Part shown: positions 1-8,393 of the stretch, piece by piece | Position numbering within the stretch: position 1 is the stretch's first letter | How the letters are laid out: every line of letters starts with the position of its first letter | From: Desulfonatronum thiodismutans | Lineage (GTDB): Bacteria > Desulfobacterota > Desulfovibrionia > Desulfovibrionales > Desulfonatronaceae | Length of the DNA stretch: 64,000 bases | NCBI RefSeq assembly: GCF_000717475.1 | Contig: NZ_JPIK01000012.1 | Span: forward strand, 1-64,000 | Direction: 5' to 3' | Program-made: the position numbers and the translations under genes | Notes under the pieces: model-generated | Told to the model about the DNA's origin: nothing | The model's input: the letters and a program-made list of their open reading frames with translations, nothing else | The model's database searches: none

Positions 1-24
1 CCGCGAGAGCTTCTTTTTTTTATG

Positions 25-46
25 AAAACGCCGCAAACGATGCGGT
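25..46 (-). terminator. weak hairpin just after ilvD
   Basis: Read on the minus strand, directly after the ilvD stop, arms CCGCA and TGCGG enclose a short loop and are followed by CGTTTTCAT and a run of A-rich sequence. The stem is only about 5 bp, so this may be a weak intrinsic terminator. The window edge prevents seeing more. Confidence 0.3.
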
Positions 47-1714
47 TTATCTGGCAAACACCGCGCCCTTGGCCGCAGAAGCCGCCAAGCGGGCGTAGCG
101 GCGCAGGAAGGGGGAAGTGATTTCCCGTTCCCGTGGCTTCCATTTTTCCCGTCGGGCCGCGAGCTCCCGGTCGTCCACCAGAAGGTTCAGCTTTCTACCG
201 GGGATGTCGATCTCAATGCGGTCGCCTTCCTGGACCAGCCCGATGGGGCCGCCTTCCACCGCTTCCGGGGAGGCGTGACCGATGGCCGCGCCGCGGGTGC
301 CGCCGCTGAACCGGCCGTCGGTGATCAGGGCCACGTCCTTGTCCAGGCCCATCCCGGCAATGGCCGAGGTGGGGGTGAGCATTTCGCGCATTCCGGGGCC
401 GCCCTTGGGGCCCTCGTTGCGGATGATCAGCGCGTCGCCAGGGTTGATCCGGCCTTCGAGAATGGCCGCCACGGCTTCTTCCTCGCCCTCGAAAACCCGG
501 GCCGTGGAGGTGCGGACCAGCATCTCCGGGGCCACGGCGGACTGTTTGACCACCGCGCCGTCCGGGGCCAGGGATCCCTTGAGGATGGCTATGCCGCCCT
601 CGGGGCTGTAGGGCGCGGTGATCGGACGAATGACCCGGTCGTCCAGCACAGCGGCCTTTAAGGCCCGCAGATTGTCACCGAGACTGGCGCCGGTGACGGT
701 CTGGACCGAGAGATCCAGCAGTTCGGCCTTGGCCAGTTCGGCCAACACCGCCTGGATGCCTCCGGCCCGGTGCAGATCCTCGATGTGGTCGCTGCCCGCC
801 GGGGAAAGTCGGCACAGGTTCGGCGTGGAGCGGCTCAGTTCATCAAAGATGTCCAGGTTCAGGTCCAGATTCGCCTCGGCGAAGATGGCCGGCAAATGGA
901 GCACGGTGTTCGTGGAGCAGCCCAGGGCCATGTCTGCGGTCACGGCGTTGCGCACCGACGCCGGGGTGACGATGTCTCGGGGCCGGATGTTCTTTTCCAG
1001 CAGTGTCATGACCTGGGCCCCGGCCTGTTTGGCCAGGCGGATCCGGGCCGCGGTGACGGCGGGGATGGTCCCGTTGCCGGGCAGGGCCAGGCCGATGGCC
1101 TCGGACAGACAGTTCATGGAGTTGGCCGTGAACATCCCCGAACAGGAGCCGCAGCCGGGACAGGCGCAGGTTTCCAATTCGTCCAGTTCATCCTGGGTCA
1201 TCTGCCCCTTGCGCACCTTGCCCACGCCCTCGAAGACGGAGATCAGGTCCACGGCCTTGCCCTGCCACGCTCCGGCCAGCATGGGCCCCCCGCTGACCAG
1301 GATGGATGGGATGTTCAACCTGAGCATGGCCATGAGCATGGCCGGAACCACCTTGTCGCAGTTAGGGATGCAGACCAGGGCGTCGAAGGGATGGCCCATG
1401 GCCATGGCCTCGATGGAGTCCGCGATGATCTCCCGGCTGGGCAGGCTGTAGTGCATGCCCGGATGATTCATCGCCAGCCCGTCGCAAATCCCGATCACCG
1501 GAAACTCCATGGGCGTGCCCCCGGCGGAGCGGATGCCGTCCTTGACCGCCCGTGAGATGGTGTGCAGGTGAATATGGCCTGGAACCACCTCGTTGGCCGA
1601 GTTGACCACGCCGATCAGAGGGCGACGCATTTCGTCCCTGGTCATCCCCAGGGCGTGCAGAAGGGAGCGATGAGGGGCTTTTTCCAGGCCTTTGGTCATG
1701 GTGTCGCTACGCAT
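47..1714 (-). CDS. ilvD: dihydroxy-acid dehydratase
   Basis: Dehydrates 2,3-dihydroxy-3-methylbutanoate/pentanoate to the 2-oxo acids in valine and isoleucine synthesis; a cytosolic Fe-S enzyme. The 555-residue length is normal for the IlvD/Edd family. The family motifs are present: ICDG near residue 77, PNCDK at 117-121, and the cysteine cluster CPGCGSC at 185-191. The C-terminal GRFSGGTRG segment typical of the family is also present. The ATG start follows AAGGAG with 5-nt spacing. It lies downstream of the ftsEX genes on the same strand with about 70 bp between, so co-transcription is possible but not shown. IlvD is favoured over 6-phosphogluconate dehydratase by length and the overall motif pattern. 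Confidence 0.95.
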   Translation of the reverse strand: MRSDTMTKGLEKAPHRSLLHALGMTRDEMRRPLIGVVNSANEVVPGHIHLHTISRAVKDGIRSAGGTPMEFPVIGICDGLAMNHPGMHYSLPSREIIADSIEAMAMGHPFDALVCIPNCDKVVPAMLMAMLRLNIPSILVSGGPMLAGAWQGKAVDLISVFEGVGKVRKGQMTQDELDELETCACPGCGSCSGMFTANSMNCLSEAIGLALPGNGTIPAVTAARIRLAKQAGAQVMTLLEKNIRPRDIVTPASVRNAVTADMALGCSTNTVLHLPAIFAEANLDLNLDIFDELSRSTPNLCRLSPAGSDHIEDLHRAGGIQAVLAELAKAELLDLSVQTVTGASLGDNLRALKAAVLDDRVIRPITAPYSPEGGIAILKGSLAPDGAVVKQSAVAPEMLVRTSTARVFEGEEEAVAAILEGRINPGDALIIRNEGPKGGPGMREMLTPTSAIAGMGLDKDVALITDGRFSGGTRGAAIGHASPEAVEGGPIGLVQEGDRIEIDIPGRKLNLLVDDRELAARREKWKPREREITSPFLRRYARLAASAAKGAVFAR

Positions 1715-1784
1715 GGGTACTCCTTAAAGCGGGTTTGGTTCGGCAAGATTTAAATAAATTACAAAAGTTTGAGGTCATTCTTGG

Positions 1785-2666
1785 TCATCTTTTTTCCCAC
1801 AACGCCACCCAGCTGCTCAAAATTCCCATGCCCACGAGAACGGCCAGAAAACCCAGAATCTGAGGGGACGGCAGATAGTCCAGGCGCAGCCACAGGGGCG
1901 GGAAGTGGAGCAGGTCTCGCAGGCTGAGTTGGACGCCTTTGAGCATCAACAGGGCCAGAATTCCGCCGAGCAGGCCGAGCACGGCGCCGGTGACGAGCAT
2001 GGGCAGTTGGATGTACCACCGGGCCGCGCCGACCAGGCGTAGGATTTCCACCTCGTTCCGGCGGTGCAGTTGGGACAGCTTGATGGTGTTGCCCACCACC
2101 AGGGCCAGAACCACGCCGAGAAAAAGGATCAGCGGCCAGATAACCTGATTGCTGAACCGGGCCCAACCTCGGGCCAGGTCCAATTGCAGAGGATTGAAGC
2201 TGACCTTCTCCACCCCCTCCAGGGACTCCAGATACAGATATGTGGCCTTGGCCCAGGTCTGCTGGTCGTCGTCCCGGACCGAGAAGGTCAGCAGAGCCGT
2301 GGCTGGAAGGGGATTGTGGCCTTGCAGCCAGACGAAGTCCCCGGTCCCGCCGAGTCGCTGCATGAGCAGTTCCAGGGCCTGGTCTCCGGAAAAAGTCTTG
2401 ATCTCCGCGAGGTGCTCCAGCTCCCGCAAGGCGTCCCACTGGGTCCGGACCAGTTCCTGTTCCGCCTCCGGCTGCCAGTAGATCTGGAACTGGATGTCCC
2501 CGCCGGCGCGTTGCAGCTCCAGATCCAGATTATGCAGCACGAGCAGGAACAGCCCGCCCAGGAAGGCAACCAGGGTCACGGCGGCCAGGGTGAGTACCTG
2601 GATCCAGGGATGACGACGGATATCCGTCACTCCCTGGAGCATCAGCTTGAGCACGATACGGAACAT
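1785..2666 (-). CDS. ftsX: cell-division ABC permease FtsX
   Basis: Inner-membrane partner of FtsE; in the family, FtsEX regulates septal peptidoglycan hydrolases during division. The 293-residue protein has a short cytoplasmic N-terminus, one membrane segment near residues 25-45, a periplasmic domain of about 110 residues, and three further membrane segments in the C-terminal half (about 170-195, 220-245, 265-288). This is the FtsX topology. It begins about 20 bp after the ftsE stop, as expected for an ftsEX operon. The call rests on topology, length and the neighbour. Confidence 0.9.
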   Translation of the reverse strand: MFRIVLKLMLQGVTDIRRHPWIQVLTLAAVTLVAFLGGLFLLVLHNLDLELQRAGGDIQFQIYWQPEAEQELVRTQWDALRELEHLAEIKTFSGDQALELLMQRLGGTGDFVWLQGHNPLPATALLTFSVRDDDQQTWAKATYLYLESLEGVEKVSFNPLQLDLARGWARFSNQVIWPLILFLGVVLALVVGNTIKLSQLHRRNEVEILRLVGAARWYIQLPMLVTGAVLGLLGGILALLMLKGVQLSLRDLLHFPPLWLRLDYLPSPQILGFLAVLVGMGILSSWVALWEKR

Positions 2667-2686
2667 CAGCGTTCACTCCGGACGGT

Positions 2687-3370
2687 TCATGTCGGAACGT
2701 CCATGTCCCAGTTGGTCCAGTTCACGGCCCCGTCCTCAAGGTGCAAAATCTTGGCGTCCGGCACGCAGGCCAGGATTTCCTGGTTGTGGGTGGCCAGGAC
2801 GATGGTCGTGCCGTGGGCGTGAAACTGGAGGAAGATGCTCATCAGGCGCATGGCCAATTCCCGGTCCAGGTTGCCGGTGGGCTCGTCGGCCAGGAGCAGT
2901 TGCGGCCCCACCACCACGGCCCGGGCGATGGCCACCCGCTGTTGTTCGCCGCCGGAGAGTTGGGCGCAGGGAACGTGCATCTTGTTTTCCAGGTCCAGGC
3001 CCCGGAGGACCGCCCGGACCCGCCGTTCGGTGTGGGTGCGGGGCATGTTCCGCACTTCCAGGGCCAGGGCCACGTTGGCGAACACGGTGCGTTCCGGCAG
3101 GATTTTGAAGTCCTGAAACACCACGCTTACCTCCCGGCGCAGGAGGTGAATCCGCCGGGCCTTGAGGGTATGAAGGTCGAACCCGGCCACGGTTCCCTGG
3201 CCCCGTTTCAGGGGTATCGCGCCGTGGAGCAGGCGGAGCAGGGTGGTCTTACCCGCGCCGCTGGGCCCCACCAGGAACAGGAAATCGCCCTTGCGAAGCT
3301 CCAGGGAGATGTTCTTCAGGGCCCACTGGGTCCCGAAGCTGTAGGAAACGTGGCGCAGGCTGATCATCAC
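2687..3370 (-). CDS. ftsE: cell-division ATP-binding protein FtsE
   Basis: Cytoplasmic ATPase of the FtsEX complex. It is a 227-residue single ABC domain with Walker A GPSGAGKT (about residues 35-42), signature LSGGEQQRV, Walker [13 protein letters not shown] and a switch histidine in ATHN. The Met-Met start leaves a choice of two adjacent codons. It lies 10 bp after nrdJ and about 20 bp before ftsX, so nrdJ-ftsE-ftsX read as one transcription unit. Association with a ribonucleotide reductase gene links replication precursors and division only by position. Confidence 0.93.
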   Translation of the reverse strand: MMISLRHVSYSFGTQWALKNISLELRKGDFLFLVGPSGAGKTTLLRLLHGAIPLKRGQGTVAGFDLHTLKARRIHLLRREVSVVFQDFKILPERTVFANVALALEVRNMPRTHTERRVRAVLRGLDLENKMHVPCAQLSGGEQQRVAIARAVVVGPQLLLADEPTGNLDRELAMRLMSIFLQFHAHGTTIVLATHNQEILACVPDAKILHLEDGAVNWTNWDMDVPT

Positions 3371-3380
3371 GTTCGCGGGG

Positions 3381-5645
3381 TCATCCGCATTTGGTGTAGC
3401 CGCAACCCTGGCAGACGAAGCAGCCTTCCTGGAAGATCAGCTCCTTGCCGCAGTCCGGGCATTCCGGCTTGACCAGCGAATTGGTCATTTCAGCCTTGCG
3501 GCCCTGGAGATACCGGCTTTCAAGAATCCAGGACACGGCGTCCGGGATGGACAGCAGCATGTCCTTTTTCTGGAACACCGGGTGCTCGCCGCCAATGCCC
3601 TTGAGCTGACTGACGATGTCCTCCACGCCCACTCCGGAACGCAGGGCCAGGGAGACCAGCCGACCGATGGCCTCGGCCTTGGCCGTGATGGACCTTCCGG
3701 ACTTGCCGATGGTGGCGAAGACCTCGAAGGGCCGCCCGTCCACCTCGTTCACCGTGAGATACAGAAAACCATAGCCGGTCTTGACCTTCTGGGTGAAGCC
3801 GTAGACCACGTCCGGTCGATCCCGGACCACGCGATGGGACTTTTCCGCCTCCTTGGGCTTGCCGCCGTCTCCGGTGCAGAGCACCTGGGTGCTTTTGCAG
3901 CCGTCCCGGTAGACCGTGACGCCTTTGCACCCCATTTCATAGGCCATCCAGTAAATGTTCCAGATGTCCTCCTGGGTGGCCGCGTGGGGCAGATTCACGG
4001 TCTTGGACACGGCGTTGTCCGTGAACTTCTGGAAGGCGGCCTGCATTTTCAGGTGCCAGATCGGCTCGATGTCGTGGGCCGTGACGAAGACCTTGCGGAC
4101 GTCCTCCGGCAGGTAGTCGATATGATGAATGGTTCCTTTGGCCGCAACTTCCTCCATCAGTTTGGGGCTGTGGCATTCGGCCTCGTGCAGGGCCTGCTCG
4201 AACCAGGAGTTGGCCTCCAGCAGCCGTTCCCCGTCCATGACCTGACGCACGAAGCTCAAGGCGAAGAGCGGCTCCACACCGGACGAGCAGCCGGCCAGGA
4301 TGGACAGGGTGCCCGTAGGCGCGATGGTCGTGGTGGTGGCGTTGCGAAACGGCCCCTGATTGTGTTCGGCGAAGGTGGACTCCGCGAAGGCCGGAAAGGG
4401 TCCGCGTTCCTCGGCCAGCTTTTTGGAAGCGCTTTGGGACTCGAACTGAACGAAATGCATAATCTTTTCGGCCAAATTCAGGGCTTCCTGGCTGTTGTAG
4501 GGAATATGCAGCCGGAACAACAGGTCGGCCCAGCCCATAACGCCCAGTCCGATCTTGCGGTTCATCCGGACGGTCTCGGTGATCTTTTCCAGCGGATAGC
4601 GCGACGCGTCGATGACGTTGTCCAGAAAACGGACGCAAAGATGAATGTCCCGCTTCAGGTCGTCCCAAAGGATGTCGTCCTTGCCGGAGTTCTGGACATA
4701 CCTGGAAAGATTGATGGAACCGAGGTTGCAAGCCTCGTAGGGGAGTAGCGGTTGTTCACCGCAAGGATTCGTGCTCTCGATTTCGCCCTGCTTGGGGGTG
4801 GGATTGTCGCGGTTGATGCGGTCCAGGAAGATGATGCCGGGGTCGCCGCTTTCCCAGGCCTTTTGGACCAGCAGGCCGAACACCTCGCGGGCGTTGAGTC
4901 GGGCCTTGACCTGTTTTGTGTGTGGCGCGAAAAGGTCATATTCCTCGTCTTTTTCCACGGCCTGCATGAACACTTCCGTCAATCCAATGGAAAGATTGAA
5001 GTTGTTCAGATCCCCGTCTCGTTCCTTGGCCCGGATGAAATCCAGAACATCCGGATGGTCCACCCGGAGGATGCCCATGTTCGCGCCGCGCCGGGTTCCG
5101 CCCTGTTTGACCTGCTCCGTGGCCGTGTTGAAGATCCGCAAAAAGGAGATCGGTCCGGAGGCGATGCCGCCGGTGGAGCCGACCCGGCTTTTCTGGGGCC
5201 GCAGGCGGGAGAAGGAAAAGCCCGTTCCGCCGCCGGATTTGTGGATCAGGGCCGCGTACTTGATGGCGTCGAAAATCTCCTCCATGGAGTCTCCCACCGG
5301 GAGCACGAAACAGGCGGCCAGTTGACCGAGATCCGTGCCCGCGTTCATCAAGGTCGGCGAGTTTGGCAGGAAGCGGTATGTGGTCATCAGCTCGTAAAAC
5401 CGATGGGCCAACTCGTCCACGGAATACGGAGAAGCCGGGTATTTGGCCTCTTCCTCGGCGATGGCTGAGGCCACGCGCCAATAGAGTTCCTGGGGCGTTT
5501 CCAGGATTTCCCCTTGGCCACCCTTGCGCAGATAGCGCTTGTTCAGAACGACTTCGGCGTTGGGCGGCAGAACGGGATGGGGAAGGTCATCGGGAACCGT
5601 CGTCGGTTCCGAAACAATGCCGGCGGCAATGGAGGGTGACGTCAC
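3381..5645 (-). CDS. nrdJ: adenosylcobalamin-dependent ribonucleotide reductase (class II)
   Basis: Reduces ribonucleotides to deoxyribonucleotides using an adenosylcobalamin-derived radical, so it works with or without oxygen. Visible family features are the substrate-loop region NSPTLMNAG, the finger-loop segment ESTNPCGEQPLL with the radical-bearing Cys, and a C-terminal Zn-ribbon tail (CPDCGKEL ... CQGCGYTKCG) that carries redox cysteines. I prefer the GTG start at 5645, preceded by TAGGAGA at good spacing. The frame stays open to an ATG at 5738, but that start has no ribosome-binding site and borders a repeat. About 754 residues from the GTG. No cobalamin riboswitch is evident in the short upstream gap. 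Confidence 0.93.
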   Translation of the reverse strand: MTSPSIAAGIVSEPTTVPDDLPHPVLPPNAEVVLNKRYLRKGGQGEILETPQELYWRVASAIAEEEAKYPASPYSVDELAHRFYELMTTYRFLPNSPTLMNAGTDLGQLAACFVLPVGDSMEEIFDAIKYAALIHKSGGGTGFSFSRLRPQKSRVGSTGGIASGPISFLRIFNTATEQVKQGGTRRGANMGILRVDHPDVLDFIRAKERDGDLNNFNLSIGLTEVFMQAVEKDEEYDLFAPHTKQVKARLNAREVFGLLVQKAWESGDPGIIFLDRINRDNPTPKQGEIESTNPCGEQPLLPYEACNLGSINLSRYVQNSGKDDILWDDLKRDIHLCVRFLDNVIDASRYPLEKITETVRMNRKIGLGVMGWADLLFRLHIPYNSQEALNLAEKIMHFVQFESQSASKKLAEERGPFPAFAESTFAEHNQGPFRNATTTTIAPTGTLSILAGCSSGVEPLFALSFVRQVMDGERLLEANSWFEQALHEAECHSPKLMEEVAAKGTIHHIDYLPEDVRKVFVTAHDIEPIWHLKMQAAFQKFTDNAVSKTVNLPHAATQEDIWNIYWMAYEMGCKGVTVYRDGCKSTQVLCTGDGGKPKEAEKSHRVVRDRPDVVYGFTQKVKTGYGFLYLTVNEVDGRPFEVFATIGKSGRSITAKAEAIGRLVSLALRSGVGVEDIVSQLKGIGGEHPVFQKKDMLLSIPDAVSWILESRYLQGRKAEMTNSLVKPECPDCGKELIFQEGCFVCQGCGYTKCG

Positions 5646-5746
5646 AAGCGGTCTCCTAGGTAAAAAAGCATGATCGCCGCTCATCACGGCGGTCATGCGC
5701 GGTTTAAGAAAAGGGTAACTACTACTCAGCTCATCCAAAATTCGGA

Positions 5747-5774
5747 CTGGATACCCGTGAAGGCGGGTATCCAG
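5747..5774. repeat. 28-bp palindrome between nrdJ and the Liv-type gene
   Basis: Arms CTGGATACCCG and CGGGTATCCAG pair perfectly around a 6-nt loop. It is of the dispersed 'GGATACCCGnnnnnCGGGTATCC' type common in many proteobacterial genomes, and related units occur near 29155-29225. It may act as an mRNA-end hairpin between two genes transcribed in the same direction. Confidence 0.6.
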
Positions 5775-5852
5775 CTTCGGGGTGAGGCTCTAACCAAGCT
5801 GTGCTGAATAGTTACAGAAAAGGAGGTCATGGAACAGGTCGGAGAGTCGGGC

Positions 5853-7016
5853 CTACTGTATCATCCAGCGGCCCTGATCCACCTTGACGATGATCAGGGA
5901 GTCGGTATCCAGGCCGTTGTGGTCTTCCTCGGACAGGGTGAAGATGCCGCTGACCCCGACGAAGCCGGAGGTTTGACGGATGGCGTCCCGGATAGCCGTT
6001 GGATTGTCCGGGCCGACCTCGCGCAGGGCGTTGGCGATGAGCATGATCGCGTCCCAGGCGTAGCCGGAGTGGGTGTTCAGGGGATACTGGCGCTCGAAGT
6101 CGTACACTTCGCGATAGAGCCGGATGAATTCCGTAACCACGGCCTTTTGCGGATCGTCGTCCGGAAGCTGGTCCGCGGCCATCAGCTTGGTGGAAGGCAT
6201 GTAGGTGCCTTCGGCGGCGTCGCCGGCCAGTTCCAGATACTTGGGGTCCGGAATCCCGTGGCAGTGCATCAGGGGAATGTTCAGACCCAGCTGCTGGACG
6301 TTCTTGCTGACCAGGGCCGCGGCCGGGCCGATGGTCCAGCAGATGATGAATTCGGGATTCGTGGCTCGGATTTTGACCAGTTGGGTGGTCATGTCCGTGT
6401 CCGTGGGGGCGAACTGCTCGTTGGCCGTGATGGTGATCCCGAAATCCTCGGCCAGACTGGTCAACCAGGTCAGACCGTCCCGGCCGAAGCCGTCGCCGGC
6501 CGTGAGCAGGCCGACCCGGGTCACGCCTTGGCTTTGTAAATACTCATAGACCCGGCTCACGGCCACGGAGGAACGCTGCGGGCTTTTGAAGATCCAGTCG
6601 AAGTCTCCGAAGCGTCCGCCCATGATTACGGGATCTCCGCCCACGGTCATCACGGTGGGCATTTGGCGCTGATGCAGATAGGCCTTGACCGCCATGCCGG
6701 TGTCCGTACGGGTCGGTCCGACCAGGGCCGTGACCCGCTCCCGCTCCACCAGTCGGCGGGCGGCCAGCAGAGCCTTCTGGGGATCGCTCTCCGTATCCGC
6801 GACGACCAGTTCCAGAGGGCGACCGTTGATGCCCCCGGCCTGATTGATCCGGTCCACGGCCATTTCCGCCACCAGCTTGGTGGGCGTGCCGATGAACGCC
6901 GCCGGTCCGGAGAGGGCGAAGAACGCGCCGATCTTGATGGGTTGTCCGGCGGGAGCGGTTCCGGAAACGCAGAGCAGGGCCAGGGTTGCGATAAAAGTAA
7001 CAACTTGTTTTTTCAT
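5853..7016 (-). CDS. branched-chain amino-acid-type ABC substrate-binding protein
   Basis: Periplasmic type I binding protein of the LivJ/LivK family (Peripla_BP_6). The 387 residues start with a signal peptide (MKKQ, hydrophobic stretch, cleavage near APAGQP). Next comes IKIGAFFALSGPAAFIGTP, the classic family start, and the NQAGGINGRPLELVVADTES segment is well conserved. The true ligand cannot be read from sequence; many members in sulfate reducers bind amino acids, amides or aromatic acids. No permease or ATPase genes (livHMGF) are adjacent, so it is an orphan binding protein or shares a transporter encoded elsewhere. The ATG follows an AGGAGG site. Confidence 0.88.
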   Translation of the reverse strand: MKKQVVTFIATLALLCVSGTAPAGQPIKIGAFFALSGPAAFIGTPTKLVAEMAVDRINQAGGINGRPLELVVADTESDPQKALLAARRLVERERVTALVGPTRTDTGMAVKAYLHQRQMPTVMTVGGDPVIMGGRFGDFDWIFKSPQRSSVAVSRVYEYLQSQGVTRVGLLTAGDGFGRDGLTWLTSLAEDFGITITANEQFAPTDTDMTTQLVKIRATNPEFIICWTIGPAAALVSKNVQQLGLNIPLMHCHGIPDPKYLELAGDAAEGTYMPSTKLMAADQLPDDDPQKAVVTEFIRLYREVYDFERQYPLNTHSGYAWDAIMLIANALREVGPDNPTAIRDAIRQTSGFVGVSGIFTLSEEDHNGLDTDSLIIVKVDQGRWMIQ

Positions 7017-7127
7017 GTAAAAACCTCCTTGTGCAACGACAGGGTCAATCTTGATATTCCTAATGGATAGCCCGAGGAAAGTACACCTGAAGAAAAAGGC
7101 GGAAAGCGGGAAAAAGTGGAGCGGCGT

Positions 7128-8147
7128 TCAGCGTTGAAAATGATCAAAACCTTGAGATCGCATTTTTTTTCCATTGAGAAGGATTCCGGGTTCCGCCGTC
7201 ACGACGCCCAATCGCCGTACCGTGGAATTTATTTCCCGCAGCCGCTCCCAATCCGTTGCCGCTACAACTCCCAGCAATGCGTAGTCTTCCCCTCCCAGCA
7301 CCGCCCATTCGGCCCCGTCCACCCCGCTTTGCCGGGCAAACAGGCGCAATTCCGGATGTAGCGCCTCAGTGCCCAGGGTCAGGGAACATCCCAGGCCCGC
7401 CCCCAGGAAACGCGGTAAATCACGGGCCAGCCCGTCGGAAACGTCCATCATGCCGCGTACCTCGGGTGTCCGGCTCAACGCCGTGGCCGTCGAGACCCGC
7501 ATGACGGGTCGCAAATGGGCCTGGACCGCGACGGGGCAATCCGCCGGAGTCGAGTTGTTCTTGATGGTATTTGGATTCAGGCCGCCCTCGAGAAGGGCCA
7601 ATCCCAGCCTGGCCAAGCCTATTTCGCCCACCAGAAAAAGCACGTCTCCAGGTCGGGCTTGAACCCGGCGCAGAAACCTGCCGCCCTCGGGCCGTTCCCC
7701 CCAGATGGTCACGGCCACGCCCAGATACGGCGCATCGGAGAGATCGCCTCCGGCCAGATACAGGTCATGTTCCGCGGCCAGTTCGGCCATGCCGCGAAAA
7801 AAGGCTTCCCAGAATCCACGTTCCAGGTGTTTGGGGGCCATCAGGTTCAGGACGAACCCCAGGGGTTTGGCCCCCATGGCCGCGATGTCGCTGATGTTCA
7901 CGGCCAGGGCTTTGTAGCCGATATTCTCCGGCGCGAAGTAGGCCATCCGGAAATGGGCGTCCTCCAAAAATAAATCCGAGGACACGCACAGGGATTCCCG
8001 GCAGTCGATCACGGCGCAATCATCGCCCCGGCCAAGAGGCAGCCGGTGGTGGGTGCTGGGAAAATAGCGGTCGATCAGGGCCAGAAAGGCGTCTTCGGAG
8101 CGAAGGCCGTCGGGATGGGGGGGGGCAAGGGGGATTGCGGTGGTCAT
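7128..8147 (-). CDS. thiL: thiamine-monophosphate kinase
   Basis: Phosphorylates thiamine monophosphate to thiamine diphosphate using ATP; cytosolic. The 339-residue protein shows the ThiL/AIR-synthase-like fold: an N-terminal acidic cluster GRGDDCAVID for Mg-ATP, the segment VNISDIAAMGAKP, GGDLSDAP, and the conserved MMDVSDGLARDL in the C-terminal half. It is divergently oriented from the UPF0182 gene with about 245 bp between. No other thiamine genes are near. Confidence 0.92.
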   Translation of the reverse strand: MTTAIPLAPPHPDGLRSEDAFLALIDRYFPSTHHRLPLGRGDDCAVIDCRESLCVSSDLFLEDAHFRMAYFAPENIGYKALAVNISDIAAMGAKPLGFVLNLMAPKHLERGFWEAFFRGMAELAAEHDLYLAGGDLSDAPYLGVAVTIWGERPEGGRFLRRVQARPGDVLFLVGEIGLARLGLALLEGGLNPNTIKNNSTPADCPVAVQAHLRPVMRVSTATALSRTPEVRGMMDVSDGLARDLPRFLGAGLGCSLTLGTEALHPELRLFARQSGVDGAEWAVLGGEDYALLGVVAATDWERLREINSTVRRLGVVTAEPGILLNGKKMRSQGFDHFQR

Positions 8148-8393
8148 GCGGTGAAGGGTTGGCTTGGTGTGGGCAAATTACGGTTCGTCGATCCGCTACG
8201 GTCTTTTCGCTCGAAGCGCTCCAAAAAGCAACGAGCGCATTCCCCGAGCCCCTACCCAAGTAGTTGACCTTTTCTTCACAAGAAGGAATAAAGGTTTTTT
8301 TCCACTGTTCGCGGATTCGCGTTCCAAGCCTCGCGGCTTTTCATTCGTGATTTTGGCCCCAATTTTCATCCCCCTGTCAAGGAGGTTGTCTCG

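Noticed and set aside
5646..5852. cobalamin riboswitch upstream of nrdJ
   Set aside because: The gap is short and holds a repeat; I could not find the B12-box-like conserved elements.
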